Assembly: GCA_019828545.1 (NCBI GenBank) | Contig: JACVRA010000471.1 | Location: forward strand, 1-12,575 | Length of the DNA stretch: 12,575 nt | Reading direction: 5' to 3' | From: Paracamarosporium sp. OC-R06-R3 | Lineage: Eukaryota > Ascomycota > Dothideomycetes > Pleosporales > Didymosphaeriaceae | Shown here: positions 1-8,529 of the stretch, one piece after another | Layout of the letters: each line of letters opens with the position of its first letter | Numbering within the stretch: position 1 is the first letter of the stretch | The notes under the pieces: generated by a model | Database searches by the model: none | What the model was told of the DNA's origin: nothing | The model's input: only the letters and a program-made list of their open reading frames with translations | Position numbers and translations under genes: made by a program

Positions 1-99
1 TAAGTACTAGCCTACTATATAGTATATCCCTAAAATAGTTATAATTAATTAAAGAATACTTAAATAACTACTTTTAATATAATTTTATTATATATAATA
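1..99 (+). pseudogene. Gypsy 1 pol, segment just before the reverse transcriptase
   Basis: In the frame containing codon 96-98 the translation includes IKEYLNNYF followed by YNFIIYNN. This fits the conserved stretch before Gypsy RT of the type 'I-x-E-Y-L-x-x-x-L-x-x-G-F-I-x-P-S', with RIP changes (Gln and Gly positions lost, Pro/Ser to Tyr/Asn). The expected continuation, SPYAAPVLFVKK, is found in the same frame only after the Fot-A insertion, from 1951. This small piece is therefore the left flank of an insertion, not an independent gene. Its own start lies outside the window. Confidence 0.8.
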
Positions 100-150
100 A
101 TATATTTTACTACTAAGCTAGTTAAACTATTAAGCCGGCTACTTTTTCTT
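100..150 (+). repeat. Fot-A left terminal inverted repeat
   Basis: A 51-bp repeat ending in CTACTTTTTCTT at 150. It pairs with 1898-1948 and with both ends of Fot-B. Mismatches among the four ends are nearly all C/T or G/A, as expected from independent RIP. This end retains a CCGG at 134-137 that is TTGG in the opposite end, and so preserves more of the ancestral base composition. Pogo-type transposase binds such termini. Confidence 0.93.
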
Positions 151-240
151 AATAATATTAACTCTTTATATGTAAGACAATGTATTAACAATATATAACT
201 AATTTATTTTAATAAGAAGGTAGAATTAATCTTATACTTT

Positions 241-1830
241 AGGCCTATACTTTAAATTAAATTTAAAGTATATAATATACTATAGTAGTTTTTAATATAC
301 AATACTAATAGCTCTTTAATTAACTTTATAAAATTATATTTTAACTTTAAACTTAATTAAACTACCTAAAGTTTATAGTAACTAAAGAGTAAATAATTAT
401 ATAATATATCTTAAACCTAAACTTATAAAAATTTATACTTTAATTATATAAGGTAGTAAATATAGTAGATAAGATATTAACTATATAAAATAAAATACTA
501 GTAGGTAAAAACTAGCCTATATAGTTTATATTATATACGTAGAAGCTTAAAATAGCTTTTAATTAAGTAAAGAACTACTAAAGAATACTTTAAAAAAATT
601 TAAAGATTATTAATATATAGTTTTAGCTTATATAAGATATAAAGGCAAAGTATAGTATTTATAATAATAATATTTATAACTTTAATAAAATAGGCTTTTA
701 AATAGATATAATTAACTCTATAAAAATTATTATAGGCTTAAAGCGTTATAATAGGCCTACTCTTATATAGCTAAATAATTAAAAATAGGTTATAGTTATT
801 TAAAGTATTTATACTACTAAGTATATAACTTTATTATTTATTATTTATAAAGAACGTATTTATATCTTTATATAATATAAAAAAACTTTTATATTATATA
901 ACTAAAAGCTCTTAGTCTCTAAGAACAGCTAAATAAATAATATACTTAAGCTTAAGTAGTTAAAGTACTTTAATAAATATATAAAAATATATTAAATAAA
1001 GTTATATAAACTACTTATCCTTAATGGCTATAAGAGCTATTTAAACTAAGAGTTTAAGAATTATTATTTTATATAAAAGATATTTATACTTTATATACTT
1101 ATATATTTATTATATATACTTTAACTACTTAATATAGTATACTTTTTATTATTAACACTAAAGTACTTATAGTATATATAAGACTTAGTATATAAATATA
1201 TTTATTATATTAATAAAAAAGGCTTTCTTTTAGCCTTTAAAAATATATTTTTTAATGTATTTATATATAAAAACTATAAAAAGGCCTTTTAAATAGCTAG
1301 ACTAGTCTTTATTAATATATAAGTTATTCTTAATTATTTTAATATATAATTATATACTCTACTAGGACTACCTCTACTAGAAATACTATAGTAGTTAAAG
1401 ATACTAAGTAATATATATAAATTTAAATTATAATTAAAACTAGTAAAGAAATCCTTTATATAATTATTAAGTATAGCCTAAAAAGGCTTCTTTAAGCTTA
1501 TAAAAGAAGTTAAAGAAATACTTTATAAAAATGTCCTTATAAAGGCCTACGTATAAAAGTTTAAAAAGTAACTAGTAGAAATAATTAAGTATAAAAGGTA
1601 TAAAAGAAAGTATATTTAAATTAATAAAACTATAAACTATAGTATTAGTATATTATATATAGCTTTTAAGGTATAAGTAGTATCTTAATTATTTAAAAAA
1701 GCTTATAGTAGCTATTATAATATATAGGCCCTATTAAATTAATAGTATTATAAGAACTATAGAAAAGCTAGATATAATACTTATATATATTAAAAGGATA
1801 AAGAAGATAATAAAAAATCTAATATAAGTA
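241..1830 (+). pseudogene. Fot1/pogo-like transposase, copy A (RIP-inactivated)
   Basis: A DDE transposase that cuts and pastes the element into TA sites. One frame (codons starting at positions divisible by 3) runs through the element with stops explained by CAA/CAG/TGG loss. Visible in order: a weak psq-type N-terminus, a CENP-B/Tc5-type helix-turn-helix part at about 370-560 (VIIQYILNLN-like and VVNIVDKILTI), and the DDE domain. The DDE domain has NFDETGF remnant NFNKIGF (first Asp codon 684, now AAT), LILDGHGSH remnant LILNGYKSY (codon 1023), and the LQPLDV remnant with its Asp codon at 1131. That spacing leaves 35 residues, i.e. DD35D as in Fot1. A C-terminal CX2CX4HX4C knuckle has codons 1749, 1758, 1773 and 1788, all now Tyr. 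Start and stop are approximate because ATG reads ATA. Expected size is about 530 residues. Confidence 0.9.
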
Positions 1831-1897
1831 TATTATATAAAGGTTTTATAAATAGTTATAAATAAATTTACTTTTTATATATAGTATTTATAATGCC

Positions 1898-1948
1898 AAG
1901 AAAAAGTAGCCAACTTAATAGTTTAATTAGCTTAATAGTAAAATATAT
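1898..1948 (-). repeat. Fot-A right terminal inverted repeat
   Basis: The reverse complement of this 51-bp stretch matches 100-150 with four transitions. It is followed by TA at 1949-1950, the right copy of the target duplication, and then by the resumed pol reading frame. The bases just inside (GGCATT on the - strand) match the inside of the left end of Fot-B, which shows that Fot-B is inverted. Confidence 0.93.
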
Positions 1949-1950
1949 TA

Positions 1951-3170
1951 ATACCTTATATACTTTATTAATACTATTTATTAAAAAGTTTAAAGAAAAG
2001 TAGTAATTTTATATTAACTATTATAAGCTTAATATTATTATTAAAAGAAATACCTACCCTATCTCCTTAATTTAAGAGACCCTTATATAATTGGCCTATA
2101 GTAAGGTATTTATTAAGCTAAATATATAATAAGCCTTTTATTATATTTAATTTAACTAAGAAGCTAAAGACTTAACTACCTTTTATATATACTATAGTAA
2201 CTATAAGTATTATATATATATACTATAGTAACTATAAGTATTATATATATATACTCTTATTTAGCCTTTATAATAGACTAATAACCTTTTAGTAATATAT
2301 TAATAAAATTTTATATAATATATTAAATAACTTTTATATTATTTATTTAAATAATATTTTAATCTACTTTAAGAATTTATTATAGTATAAAAACTATATA
2401 GTTTAGATATTAAAATAACTTTTAAATATTAACCTATAAGTAAATATTAAAAAGAGTAAGTTTATAATAACTAAGATAAAGTTTTTAGGCTTAATTATTA
2501 ATACTTAAGGTATTTAAAAAGATTTAAAGAAGATTATAGCTATATAAGACTAGCCTATCCCTATTTTAATAAAAAGCTTATAATTATTTTTAAAATTTTA
2601 TAACTTTTATAAAACTTTTTTTAAAGACTATAGGTATATTATTTAACTACTTACTAAGCTACTTAAAAAGGGTACCTAGTATACTTTTAAAAAATTAAAG
2701 CTTATAGCCTTTTAGTAAATTAAAGACTTTATATTATTAAATAATATATTTATTTACTACTTACTTAATTACTAAATATATATAAAAATAAATATAAGTA
2801 ATAGTATTATTATTAAAGTACTATTATAGCTATAAAATAATAGTCTTTAATAACTAATTACCTTTTACTTAAAAACTATAATTAGACTATAGATAAACTA
2901 TAATATATATAATAAAAAAGTATATATAATTATTTATAGTCTTAAAGAGTAAAAGTCTTAGTTTATTAATTTATAAATATTTTAACTATTTAATACTATT
3001 ATTAATTACTAAGTACTTAAGTACTTTTTAACTAAAAGAGAGCTTACGCCCTAATAGATATACTAGATAATAATAGTAGTTAATTTTAACTTAAAGCTTA
3101 CCTATTAATTAGGTATAATAAATATAGTGGCCAATATACTATTATAAAAGTAAAAGAAGTTATAAACCTA
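1951..3170 (+). pseudogene. Gypsy 1 pol: reverse transcriptase and RNase H
   Basis: This copies retrotransposon RNA into DNA and degrades the RNA strand. From 1951 the frame reads NTLYTLLILFIKKFKEK, matching the SPYAAPVLFVKKPDGKW motif, then INYYKLN, KRNTYPISLI*ETL and KVFIKLNI, all typical of Gypsy RT. The active-site YLDDILIY appears as YLNNILIYF at 2344, one frame over, because of a 31-bp tandem duplication just upstream. RT connection motifs follow (KVFRLNY/FLGLIIN near 2480, KLLKKGT near 2660-2670). RNase H follows: remnants of the TDAS region at about 2790, KRELTP at 3031-3051 and the end region INIVANILL near 3115-3150. Catalytic aspartates read as Asn. A poly-A run at about 3170-3181 marks the end of the followable frame. 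Confidence 0.9.
2185..2254 (+). repeat. 31-bp tandem duplication inside the RT reading frame
   Basis: The motif ACTATAGTAACTATAAGTAT occurs at 2191 and again at 2222, within TA-rich flanks, giving a period of 31. Because 31 is not a multiple of three it moves the reading frame. Upstream motifs read in phase with 1953, and the YLDD motif at 2344 reads in the next phase. Deleting one unit rejoins the two phases across the segment that normally precedes PFGL in Gypsy RT. The duplication therefore arose after the element inserted as a coding copy. Confidence 0.9.
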
Positions 3171-3589
3171 AAAAAAAAAAAGAATAAAGTAGCTTATATA
3201 AAAACCTTTCTATAAATAAAGTAGTTAAATATTAGTATAGTTTAAATATATATAAATTAGTTATATAACCTTACTATTTAAGGTTTATAGTTACTTTAAC
3301 TTAAAATTATTATATTTAATATCTTTATAGTTTCTCTACCTTTAGACGACCTATATATACTTATAAATTTAGTTATTAAAATAAATTATATTAATAAAAC
3401 TCTATAGAAGCTATAAAATAAAGCATTAACTAATAATCTAATATAATAATTAAATAATAAAGGTCTATTTTTTTATTAATATTATTTATTTATCTTTACT
3501 ATTTACTTTTTATATATTTATTTTATTTAAGTAGTTTATACTATATAGATTACTACTTATTTAAAGAAGAAAAAAATAGTTAAACTACT

Positions 3590-4210
3590 TAAAAATTAAT
3601 ACTACTAGTTAAAGATAACTAGAGATATTAATATTTATATAATAGCCTATAAAGCTTATTAATAAAACTATATACCCTATAATTATACTTTTAGGCTACT
3701 AAAATTACTATTAATACTAAAGTAAGTATAGTAAGATATTTTAATAAATTTTAAGTTATTTCTATTTAATAAAAAAAGATATAATAATATCTTTATAATA
3801 GTTAATTATTTAAATAGATACTACTTCTCTTTACTTTACTATAAAATAGCTATAGTAAAATAAGTAGTAGATATATACTATTATTATATCTAATAGATAT
3901 ATAGTCTACTTAGGTTAATTATTTCTAATTAATGCCTATAATTTATTTTAGTATTTATAAATAAGCTATATTATTTTATAAAAATTAAGTAGAAGCTCTC
4001 TATAGTCTACTATCTCTAGATAAATAATAATATAAAAATTATAAATTAGTATATTAACTAGTACTTACGTCTTTTTATTAATTATTATTAAAATAATTAG
4101 TCTAATCTACTACCTTATATAGATTAGACTTAGGCTATTTTATTTTATAAAATTATAAACCTTTTATTATATAAGATTAAGTTTAAATATTAAATAGTCT
4201 ACTACTAAAA
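3590..4210 (+). pseudogene. Gypsy 1 pol: integrase zinc finger and catalytic core
   Basis: The integrase inserts the element's cDNA into chromosomes. The frame starting at 3645 reads AYKAY**NYIPYNYTFRLL, the RIP form of the CKACQRN...TPGLLKPLPIP stretch at the end of the HHCC zinc finger. Next comes FIIVNYLNRYYF (3792-3825; Asn at 3804 replaces the first catalytic Asp of VDRLT), then LIISN*CL*FI around 3915-3950 (the SDRGPQF motif with the second Asp). YYL*INNNIKIIN*YIN follows at about 4006-4055 (the HPQTDGQTE-IINQ motif with the catalytic Glu altered). NYY*NN*SNLLPYID*T*AIL completes the core. The frame differs from that of RNase H, so an indel lies between 3170 and 3640. No separate gene is present between these points. 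Confidence 0.9.
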
Positions 4211-4533
4211 CTAAAAGAAATATATTAAGTTATTATTTATAATTAAAAAGTAAATATTTTAAAAAGAGGTATAAGACTATACTAAAGTATACTATAAAGC
4301 CATTAATACTACTATAAAGATAGTATAAAAAAGAATAGCTTAAGCTTAAAAATATTAAGTATAATAAATAAATAAGAAATACTAAAAGTTAAACTTTTTT
4401 ATTAATAATTAAGTTTATATTATATTAAAAGGTTTTACTATTAACTACTTTAGCTAAAAGCTTAATTAATAAATATATAAATTTTATTTTATTACTATTA
4501 TAAAAGGCTACTTTTACTAGGTTAGGCTTTTAT

Positions 4534-4555
4534 TATATATATATATATATATATA
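4534..4555. repeat. (TA)11 microsatellite in pol
   Basis: Eleven uninterrupted TA units lie between integrase and chromodomain. Integrase reads in the phase of 3645 and the chromodomain in the phase of 4621, which differ by one base, so at least one indel falls between them. Slippage at this TA run is a plausible cause, as RIP turns CA/TG-containing sequence into runs of TA. The causal link is inference. Confidence 0.85.
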
Positions 4556-4599
4556 ACGTCTTTTATATAGACTACTTATAAAAAGCTACTATTAAAATA

Positions 4600-4860
4600 C
4601 TTTTAAGTTAAATAAAACTAAAAGAAGAATTAATAAAGATTAATAATAACCTTAAGTAGTAGATTAATAAAATCCTTAATAATTATATTTATTAAAAATA
4701 TCTATAGTATAAAGCTATCTAGGTTAACTATAATCTTAACTTTATATAATATAATACTTAAGAATTTATAAGTATTTTATAAAAGGTTAAAGACTATTAT
4801 TTAGTCTACTTAAATAAATTTAGACTACTAGTATAACTAAAAGTATAACTAAAAGTATAT
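4600..4860 (+). pseudogene. Gypsy 1 pol: C-terminal chromodomain
   Basis: Translation from 4621 gives KEELIKINNNLK**INKILNNYIY*KYLQYKAI*VNYN and then YNT*EFISIL*KVKDYYLVY. This fits a chromodomain: a 'W-V-D-E-I-L-D-S-R' start, 'L-Q-Y-K-V-x-W-x-x-Y/H' strand and a C-terminal helix before 'Y-x-x-Y-P-x-K-P-G-P'. Tryptophans read as TAG or TAA after RIP. A chromodomain at the pol C-terminus is diagnostic of chromoviruses, where it steers integration to methylated-histone heterochromatin. Only a short tail and the polypurine tract follow before the LTR. Confidence 0.82.
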
Positions 4861-4980
4861 AAAATAAAGAAGTAATTAAAGATAATAAAAGAAAATAATA
4901 AAGCTATAAGTAAGCTAGTATAAAGTAAGTAATAAAGAAAAAGATAAAAGTTAATAAACTTAAAAAACTAAACCTACCTT

Positions 4981-4989
4981 AAAAAGGGG
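4981..4989 (+). other. Polypurine tract of Gypsy 1
   Basis: A nine-purine run AAAAAGGGG lies directly after the pol tail and just before the putative 3' LTR start (TATAATAGCC from 4993, ancestral TGTAATAGCC). It is the only such G-run nearby and survives because ApG and GpG are not RIP targets. Polypurine tracts prime plus-strand synthesis at the 3' LTR boundary. Confidence 0.75.
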
Positions 4990-4992
4990 TAA

Positions 4993-5310
4993 TATAATAG
5001 CCTAGTATACTAGTAGGTTATATAATCTTATATTTAAATATAACTATATACTTAAGTATAACTACCTTATATAACGTTACTACCTAAAGTAGAATATTAT
5101 TTTATTTAGTAATTATATATAAAAGTAAGTATACCCTTTATACTTATTATCTTCTTATCTTAGTATAGTTAAAATAAAGTTAACTTACTTTATTAATTAC
5201 CCTTAATATAAAAGACTAAGCTTATCTTTATATTAATTTAAATATTATAATATTAAAACTTAATATAAGGCTATATACTTTATTACTAGTTACTATAAAT
5301 TATAGTAACT
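4993..5310 (+). repeat. 3' LTR of Gypsy 1 (right end approximate)
   Basis: Non-coding sequence follows the polypurine tract and begins TATAATAGCCTAG, the RIP form of a TG-starting LTR. The right edge is inferred from where the second pogo-type repeat begins (about 5320); a perfect 14-bp hairpin at 5284-5314 lies at this junction. With no 5' LTR in the window, neither terminus nor the target duplication can be confirmed by comparison. Expected LTR length would be about 310-330 bp, similar to that of Gypsy 2. Confidence 0.55.
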
Positions 5311-5314
5311 AGTA
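5284..5314. repeat. Perfect 14-bp inverted repeat at the LTR/transposon junction
   Basis: Arms 5284-5297 (TACTAGTTACTATA) and 5301-5314 are perfect reverse complements around a 3-base AAT centre. It could be part of the LTR end, a terminator-like hairpin of the retrotransposon transcript, or a chance product of TA-rich sequence. Two identical 14-base arms in an otherwise RIP-scrambled region are notable, but nothing shows a function. Confidence 0.7.
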
Positions 5315-5324
5315 GTTATAAATA

Positions 5325-5735
5325 CTAAGTAATACCTTAAAATTTAAGTTATAATTAATGCTTATAAAGTAGAGAATTTAAAGGTATATAAATAGTTTAC
5401 TATCTTATATAGTTAAAGCCTTTAAAAAAATAGTAAAGGGTATAGTATTAATAATATATAAACTAATATTAATATAAAAATAGATTTTTAAGCTTTAAGC
5501 TATTAATAAGGCTACTATATAATATAAATTATATAAAATAAAGTATATATAATATAAGAAAGTTTTAATAGCTAAAAAAGACCTATAGTTAACTACTTTA
5601 AAGAACTTTATAATATATAGTAATAATAAAAAAATAAAAAAAAAGTATATATTAATAAAAATAAATTAACTTAATAGTACTATAGATACTATAGCTAGTC
5701 TAAGTATAATAAAATAACTTATAAGTAGCCTATAA
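5325..5735 (+). pseudogene. Pogo-type transposase C-terminus, copy C1
   Basis: Only the C-terminal third is present. It reads SLLSYIVKAFKKIVKGIVLI from 5394, then NKAT-x-x-K and a basic stretch. This is the pattern seen at the end of fungal pogo/Fot-type transposases ('L-x-K-G-x-x-x-M ... L-x-x-x-N-x-A-x-x-R-R-x-x-R-K-R'). It ends in a CX2CX4HX4C knuckle with codons 5681, 5690, 5705 and 5720, all TAT after RIP, with an Asn after the His and a Thr before the last Cys as usual. The knuckle is one frame away from the upstream part; the A-rich run near 5625-5645 is the likely slippage site. The catalytic domain is absent from the window, so the assignment rests on the tail only. Confidence 0.75.
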
Positions 5736-5842
5736 AAGTAAATTTTAAGTAGATTATACTATTATAATTTTTTATAGTAATTTATAGTAATTTTATACTA
5801 TTATATATAGTATAAACTTTAGTAAAGACTTAATATTATTAT

Positions 5843-5875
5843 AAGCTACTTACTTATATAAGCTACTTACTTATA
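5843..5875 (+). repeat. Two 17-bp subterminal repeats in C1
   Basis: AAGCTACTTACTTATA occurs at 5843-5858 and 5860-5875. The C2 copy has the same doublet in inverse orientation (about 9358-9395) as TAAGTAAGTATTT units. Paired short repeats near the end of a transposon are typical transposase binding sites in the terminal or subterminal repeats of pogo-type elements. The opposite terminus is not in the window, so a true inverted repeat cannot be shown. Confidence 0.65.
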
Positions 5876-5900
5876 AAGTATATTAGTAGTAATATAAACT

Positions 5901-7079
5901 TAACTTAAAAAAATTAATAATAAATTATAAAATAAATAAATTATTAATTAACTATTTTTATTAGCTTTAGTATAATATAACTCTTTATTACCTAATATAT
6001 TTTATTAAGGTCTAATAGGCCCTAATATTTTATATAAAGTAAAAATAAATACTTTTTACCTACTTATATAATATTATTTCTCTTTAATAAGTAGACTTAC
6101 TTTAAAACTACTTAGGTATATATATTCTACTATAATATTAAGTATTTAAAAATATTAGATTTTAATAAGTCTAGTTTAGGTTTAATTAAACTAAATATAA
6201 CTTTTATTTAATTTATATTAAAACCTTTTACTTAAAGTTAATTATATATTAAATAAGTCTAGTACGTAACTACTACTACTTAGTACTAGTATATATAGGC
6301 CTAATATTAATATATATAAACTTTAATTTATATTTTAAATATTTTATACTTAACTTTCTTATTTTTTTAAATCTCTCTAATTAAGTAACTTAGTAAGTAG
6401 TATAGCTAATTAACTATTATATATTAATATATACTAACTTTTTAATATAAAGACTTTATTTTTTTAAACTTTTATAATACTAATTTTTTATCTTAGCTAT
6501 TATATATTTACTTTTATTAATATAAGTATCCTTAAAGCTATATAAGTCTATAGAGACTTAATTAATACTAATAGTTATAAGTAGTAATAATTTTTTTTAT
6601 TAGTTTATTATTAACTTTATTTAGCTCTATTAGTTCCTATTAGTTTTTAATTAGTAATATTAATTCTTATCTAGTATAATATATATTATATAAATAATAA
6701 GCTAATTACTTTTAATTTATACTATATTAAATATATTTTAACTATATTTAAGACTAAGTTAAAAGTTAGCTGCTATAAATTTTTAGCTAAAGGTATTTAC
6801 TAAATCTCTTTTTAAGTTTTTAATAAAGTAGGTAATAAGATTTACTTATTATATTACTAATATTAGATAATTAAAAAGGCCTATTATATAATAAGTATTT
6901 CTTTATAGAGAGTATATATTTAAAAGTAGCTATATGGCCTTATTTAATACTACTAGGCTCTATTAAGTTTTAATATACTTTAATTTTTTTTAAAAGATAT
7001 TTAATATTTCTAAAATATTAGTAGTATTACTTATAATATTATAACTTTTATTTTTAAGTCTACTTTAAAAAATAAGACT
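5901..7079. other. Unresolved RIP-degraded region, no identifiable gene
   Basis: I examined both strands and found no domain motif I can name. The stretch 5990-6380 is non-coding in appearance and could be an LTR: it holds repeated 'TAGTCTAGT'/'AAGTCTAG' words near 6168 and 6257, and a T-rich stretch at 6355-6375. I could not find a matching second LTR or a polypurine tract. From about 6480 onward the frames become mixed. The RIP signature is as strong as elsewhere, which implies that this too was repetitive DNA. Confidence 0.5.
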
Positions 7080-7950
7080 ATAGCAGAGTATAAAGTATAT
7101 AAGAGTTAAATTAATTATACTTAACTTTTTTTAAGTAACTTAAAGACTAATAGGTTTTATTAAAAAATATTAAATATTATTTTCTATACTAATAAATTTT
7201 TTACTAACTTAGTAGGTATTCTTAAAAAGAAGGCCTATTAAGCTATTTATAAAAGTAGCTATAGTAAATATTATTAATTATATAGTAGTTAATTAAACCT
7301 TTATATTAATTATATTTAATTTAGTATAGTAGAGTACTTCTATAAGTATAATAATAATAATAAATAGTAGTATATAAAAATAATTTAAAATAAATATACT
7401 ACTTTAGGTTTAAATATATTACTTTAAAAGGTAAAAAGGCCTAAATTAGTCTATAAAGGTTAATTAAAGCCTAATAAATATTAACTAATATAGATATTTA
7501 GTCTTAAGTGCTAGAATAAACTAATTAACTTTAAAAAGAAGAGCTATACTAGGTCTAGTTCCTATTATAATTTTTTTAATACTTTAGTTTAATTTACTTA
7601 TACTTAAAAGAAGTTTTATATTTAAAGTTAAAAAAATAAGTTTTATAATACCTTAATAGCTATGTCTACTAAGAATTTTATAGTAAAACTTTAAAAGAAT
7701 AAAAAAAGTAATACTTATAAAATAGTTACTAACTAGCTTTTAAAAAAGTTAAATTAATATATTAAAGTTTATTATAATATATAATATATTATAATCTTTA
7801 TATAGATTTTAAAGAAGTAGATTTATAACTATAAAACTTAAAAGGCTACCTAAAATACTCTTAATAAGATATAGTAAATAAGTATTTTTTAAATACCTTT
7901 AAAGGCCCTTTAATACTATTTAATACTAATAAATATTAATAGGCCCTATT
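7080..7950 (+). pseudogene. Coding-like degenerate stretch, unidentified
   Basis: The frame starting at 7080 gives a protein-like reading whose stops are all explicable as former Gln/Trp: IAEYKVYKS, NLKTNRFY*KILNIIFYTNKFF, TNLVGILKKKAY*AIYKSS, then a basic, Ser/Tyr-rich part with FIVKL near 7680. A position after a possible LTR and before an inserted Gypsy 2 LTR would suit the gag of a third retroelement, but I see no zinc knuckle or RT. The other two + frames have similar stop density, so even the coding status is uncertain. Function unknown. Confidence 0.3.
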
Positions 7951-7959
7951 AATTATATT

Positions 7960-8288
7960 TTTAGTAAGATTTAGTTATAAAGAGAGATTTTCTAGTATTT
8001 TATAATTTTTAAAATAAATTATAATACTCTTAAATAATATTCTACTTTTATTAAGTATTTTAAATATTTCTTTTAGCTATTAGTTTTTAATAAAGACTAT
8101 TAGGTACTATTTAGCTTTAATAAAATTTAAGAGATACTATTTTATATAAACGTTTTATTAAATAAATTTTATTTTATAAATATTTCTTTCTTCTTTAATA
8201 GTTAATTTTAAATTTTAACTTAAAAAATTTTATTAGTCTATTTTTTATTAAAATATTCTACTTTTTAAAGCTAACCTTTACAAAACTC
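7960..8288 (-). repeat. 3' LTR of Gypsy 2 (far end approximate)
   Basis: On the - strand the sequence TAGGGAGTTTTGTAAAGG (8295 down to 8278) matches the usual chromovirus junction of G-run, AGT and then TGT. The LTR would start at TGTAAAGG, unusually retaining an intact TG. It is taken to extend about 330 bp to a CTTACTA end near 7960, but no partner LTR confirms this. No coding motif is visible inside. Confidence 0.55.
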
Positions 8289-8529
8289 CCTATAAAAGAT
8301 ATATAAAAAAATATAAAATAAAAAAGTTAATAGCTATATTTAATAAGTCTTAATAAGTTTTAAAAAACTTAAGTATTAAGTTTTTAACTCTATTATAGTC
8401 TAATAAGTCTAAATAAGTCCTAGTAATTCTTAATAGTTAATTTTAAATATTAAGATTTACTTTTTTTTTTAAAGGTTATCTATAGCCTCTATACTTTTAT
8501 ATAAAGATTTTAATAGTTAATCTTTTAAA

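Larger units (their letters stand above)
100..1948 (+). mobile_element. Fot1/pogo-like DNA transposon, copy A (Fot-A)
   Basis: An 1849-bp class II element of the Tc1/mariner superfamily, Fot1/pogo group. Evidence: 51-bp terminal inverted repeats at 100-150 and 1898-1948 (four mismatches by eye, all transitions), a TA on each side (98-99 and 1949-1950) as expected for TA target duplication, and a single transposase reading frame between them. Size and repeat length are close to the Fot1 family (about 1.9 kb). An inverted second copy, Fot-B, has the same length, and position x in A matches 11395 minus x in B. It sits inside Gypsy 1 pol, and removing it with one TA restores the pol frame. It is dead: the transposase has many RIP stops. 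Confidence 0.95.
1..5310 (+). mobile_element. Gypsy/chromovirus LTR retrotransposon 1, 5'-truncated by the window, split by Fot-A
   Basis: This is a Ty3/Gypsy element read left to right in the chromovirus order: region before RT, reverse transcriptase, RNase H, integrase (zinc finger, core), chromodomain, polypurine tract and 3' LTR. The 5' LTR and gag would lie left of the window. A 1.85-kb DNA transposon interrupts it at 100-1948; the pol reading resumes at 1951 in the same frame. The pol frame then shifts at least three times: at a 31-bp tandem duplication in RT, between RNase H and integrase, and between integrase and chromodomain (near a TA microsatellite). All codons are RIP-altered: aspartates read as Asn, Cys and His as Tyr, Gln and Trp as stops. 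The 3' LTR end is not fixed; 5310 is approximate. Confidence 0.9.
5320..5900 (+). mobile_element. 3' end of a second pogo-type transposon, copy C1
   Basis: This 575-580 bp segment matches, in inverse orientation, 11765 down to 11298 plus 9446 down to about 9335. It is a repeat distinct from Fot-A/B and contains the end of a transposase gene and a 3' terminal region with 17-bp subrepeats. C1 is uninterrupted at the point where C2 holds Fot-B, so it serves as the empty-site reference. Its left edge abuts the Gypsy 1 LTR, so Gypsy 1 may have inserted into it, with the rest of the transposase beyond the window. The right edge near 5900 is where similarity to C2 fades. Confidence 0.8.

Noticed and set aside
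2185..2254. Start of a CRISPR array or minisatellite
   Set aside because: Only two copies, head to tail with no spacer, inside a recognisable RT frame.
6355..6640. Possible LTR end and primer binding site
   Set aside because: No tRNA-complementary stretch can be recognised after RIP and no second LTR is present, so it was not listed as a feature.
7342..7370. TAA-type trinucleotide run as a possible regulatory repeat or CRISPR-like array
   Set aside because: It is a short simple repeat with no spacers or regular dyad units.
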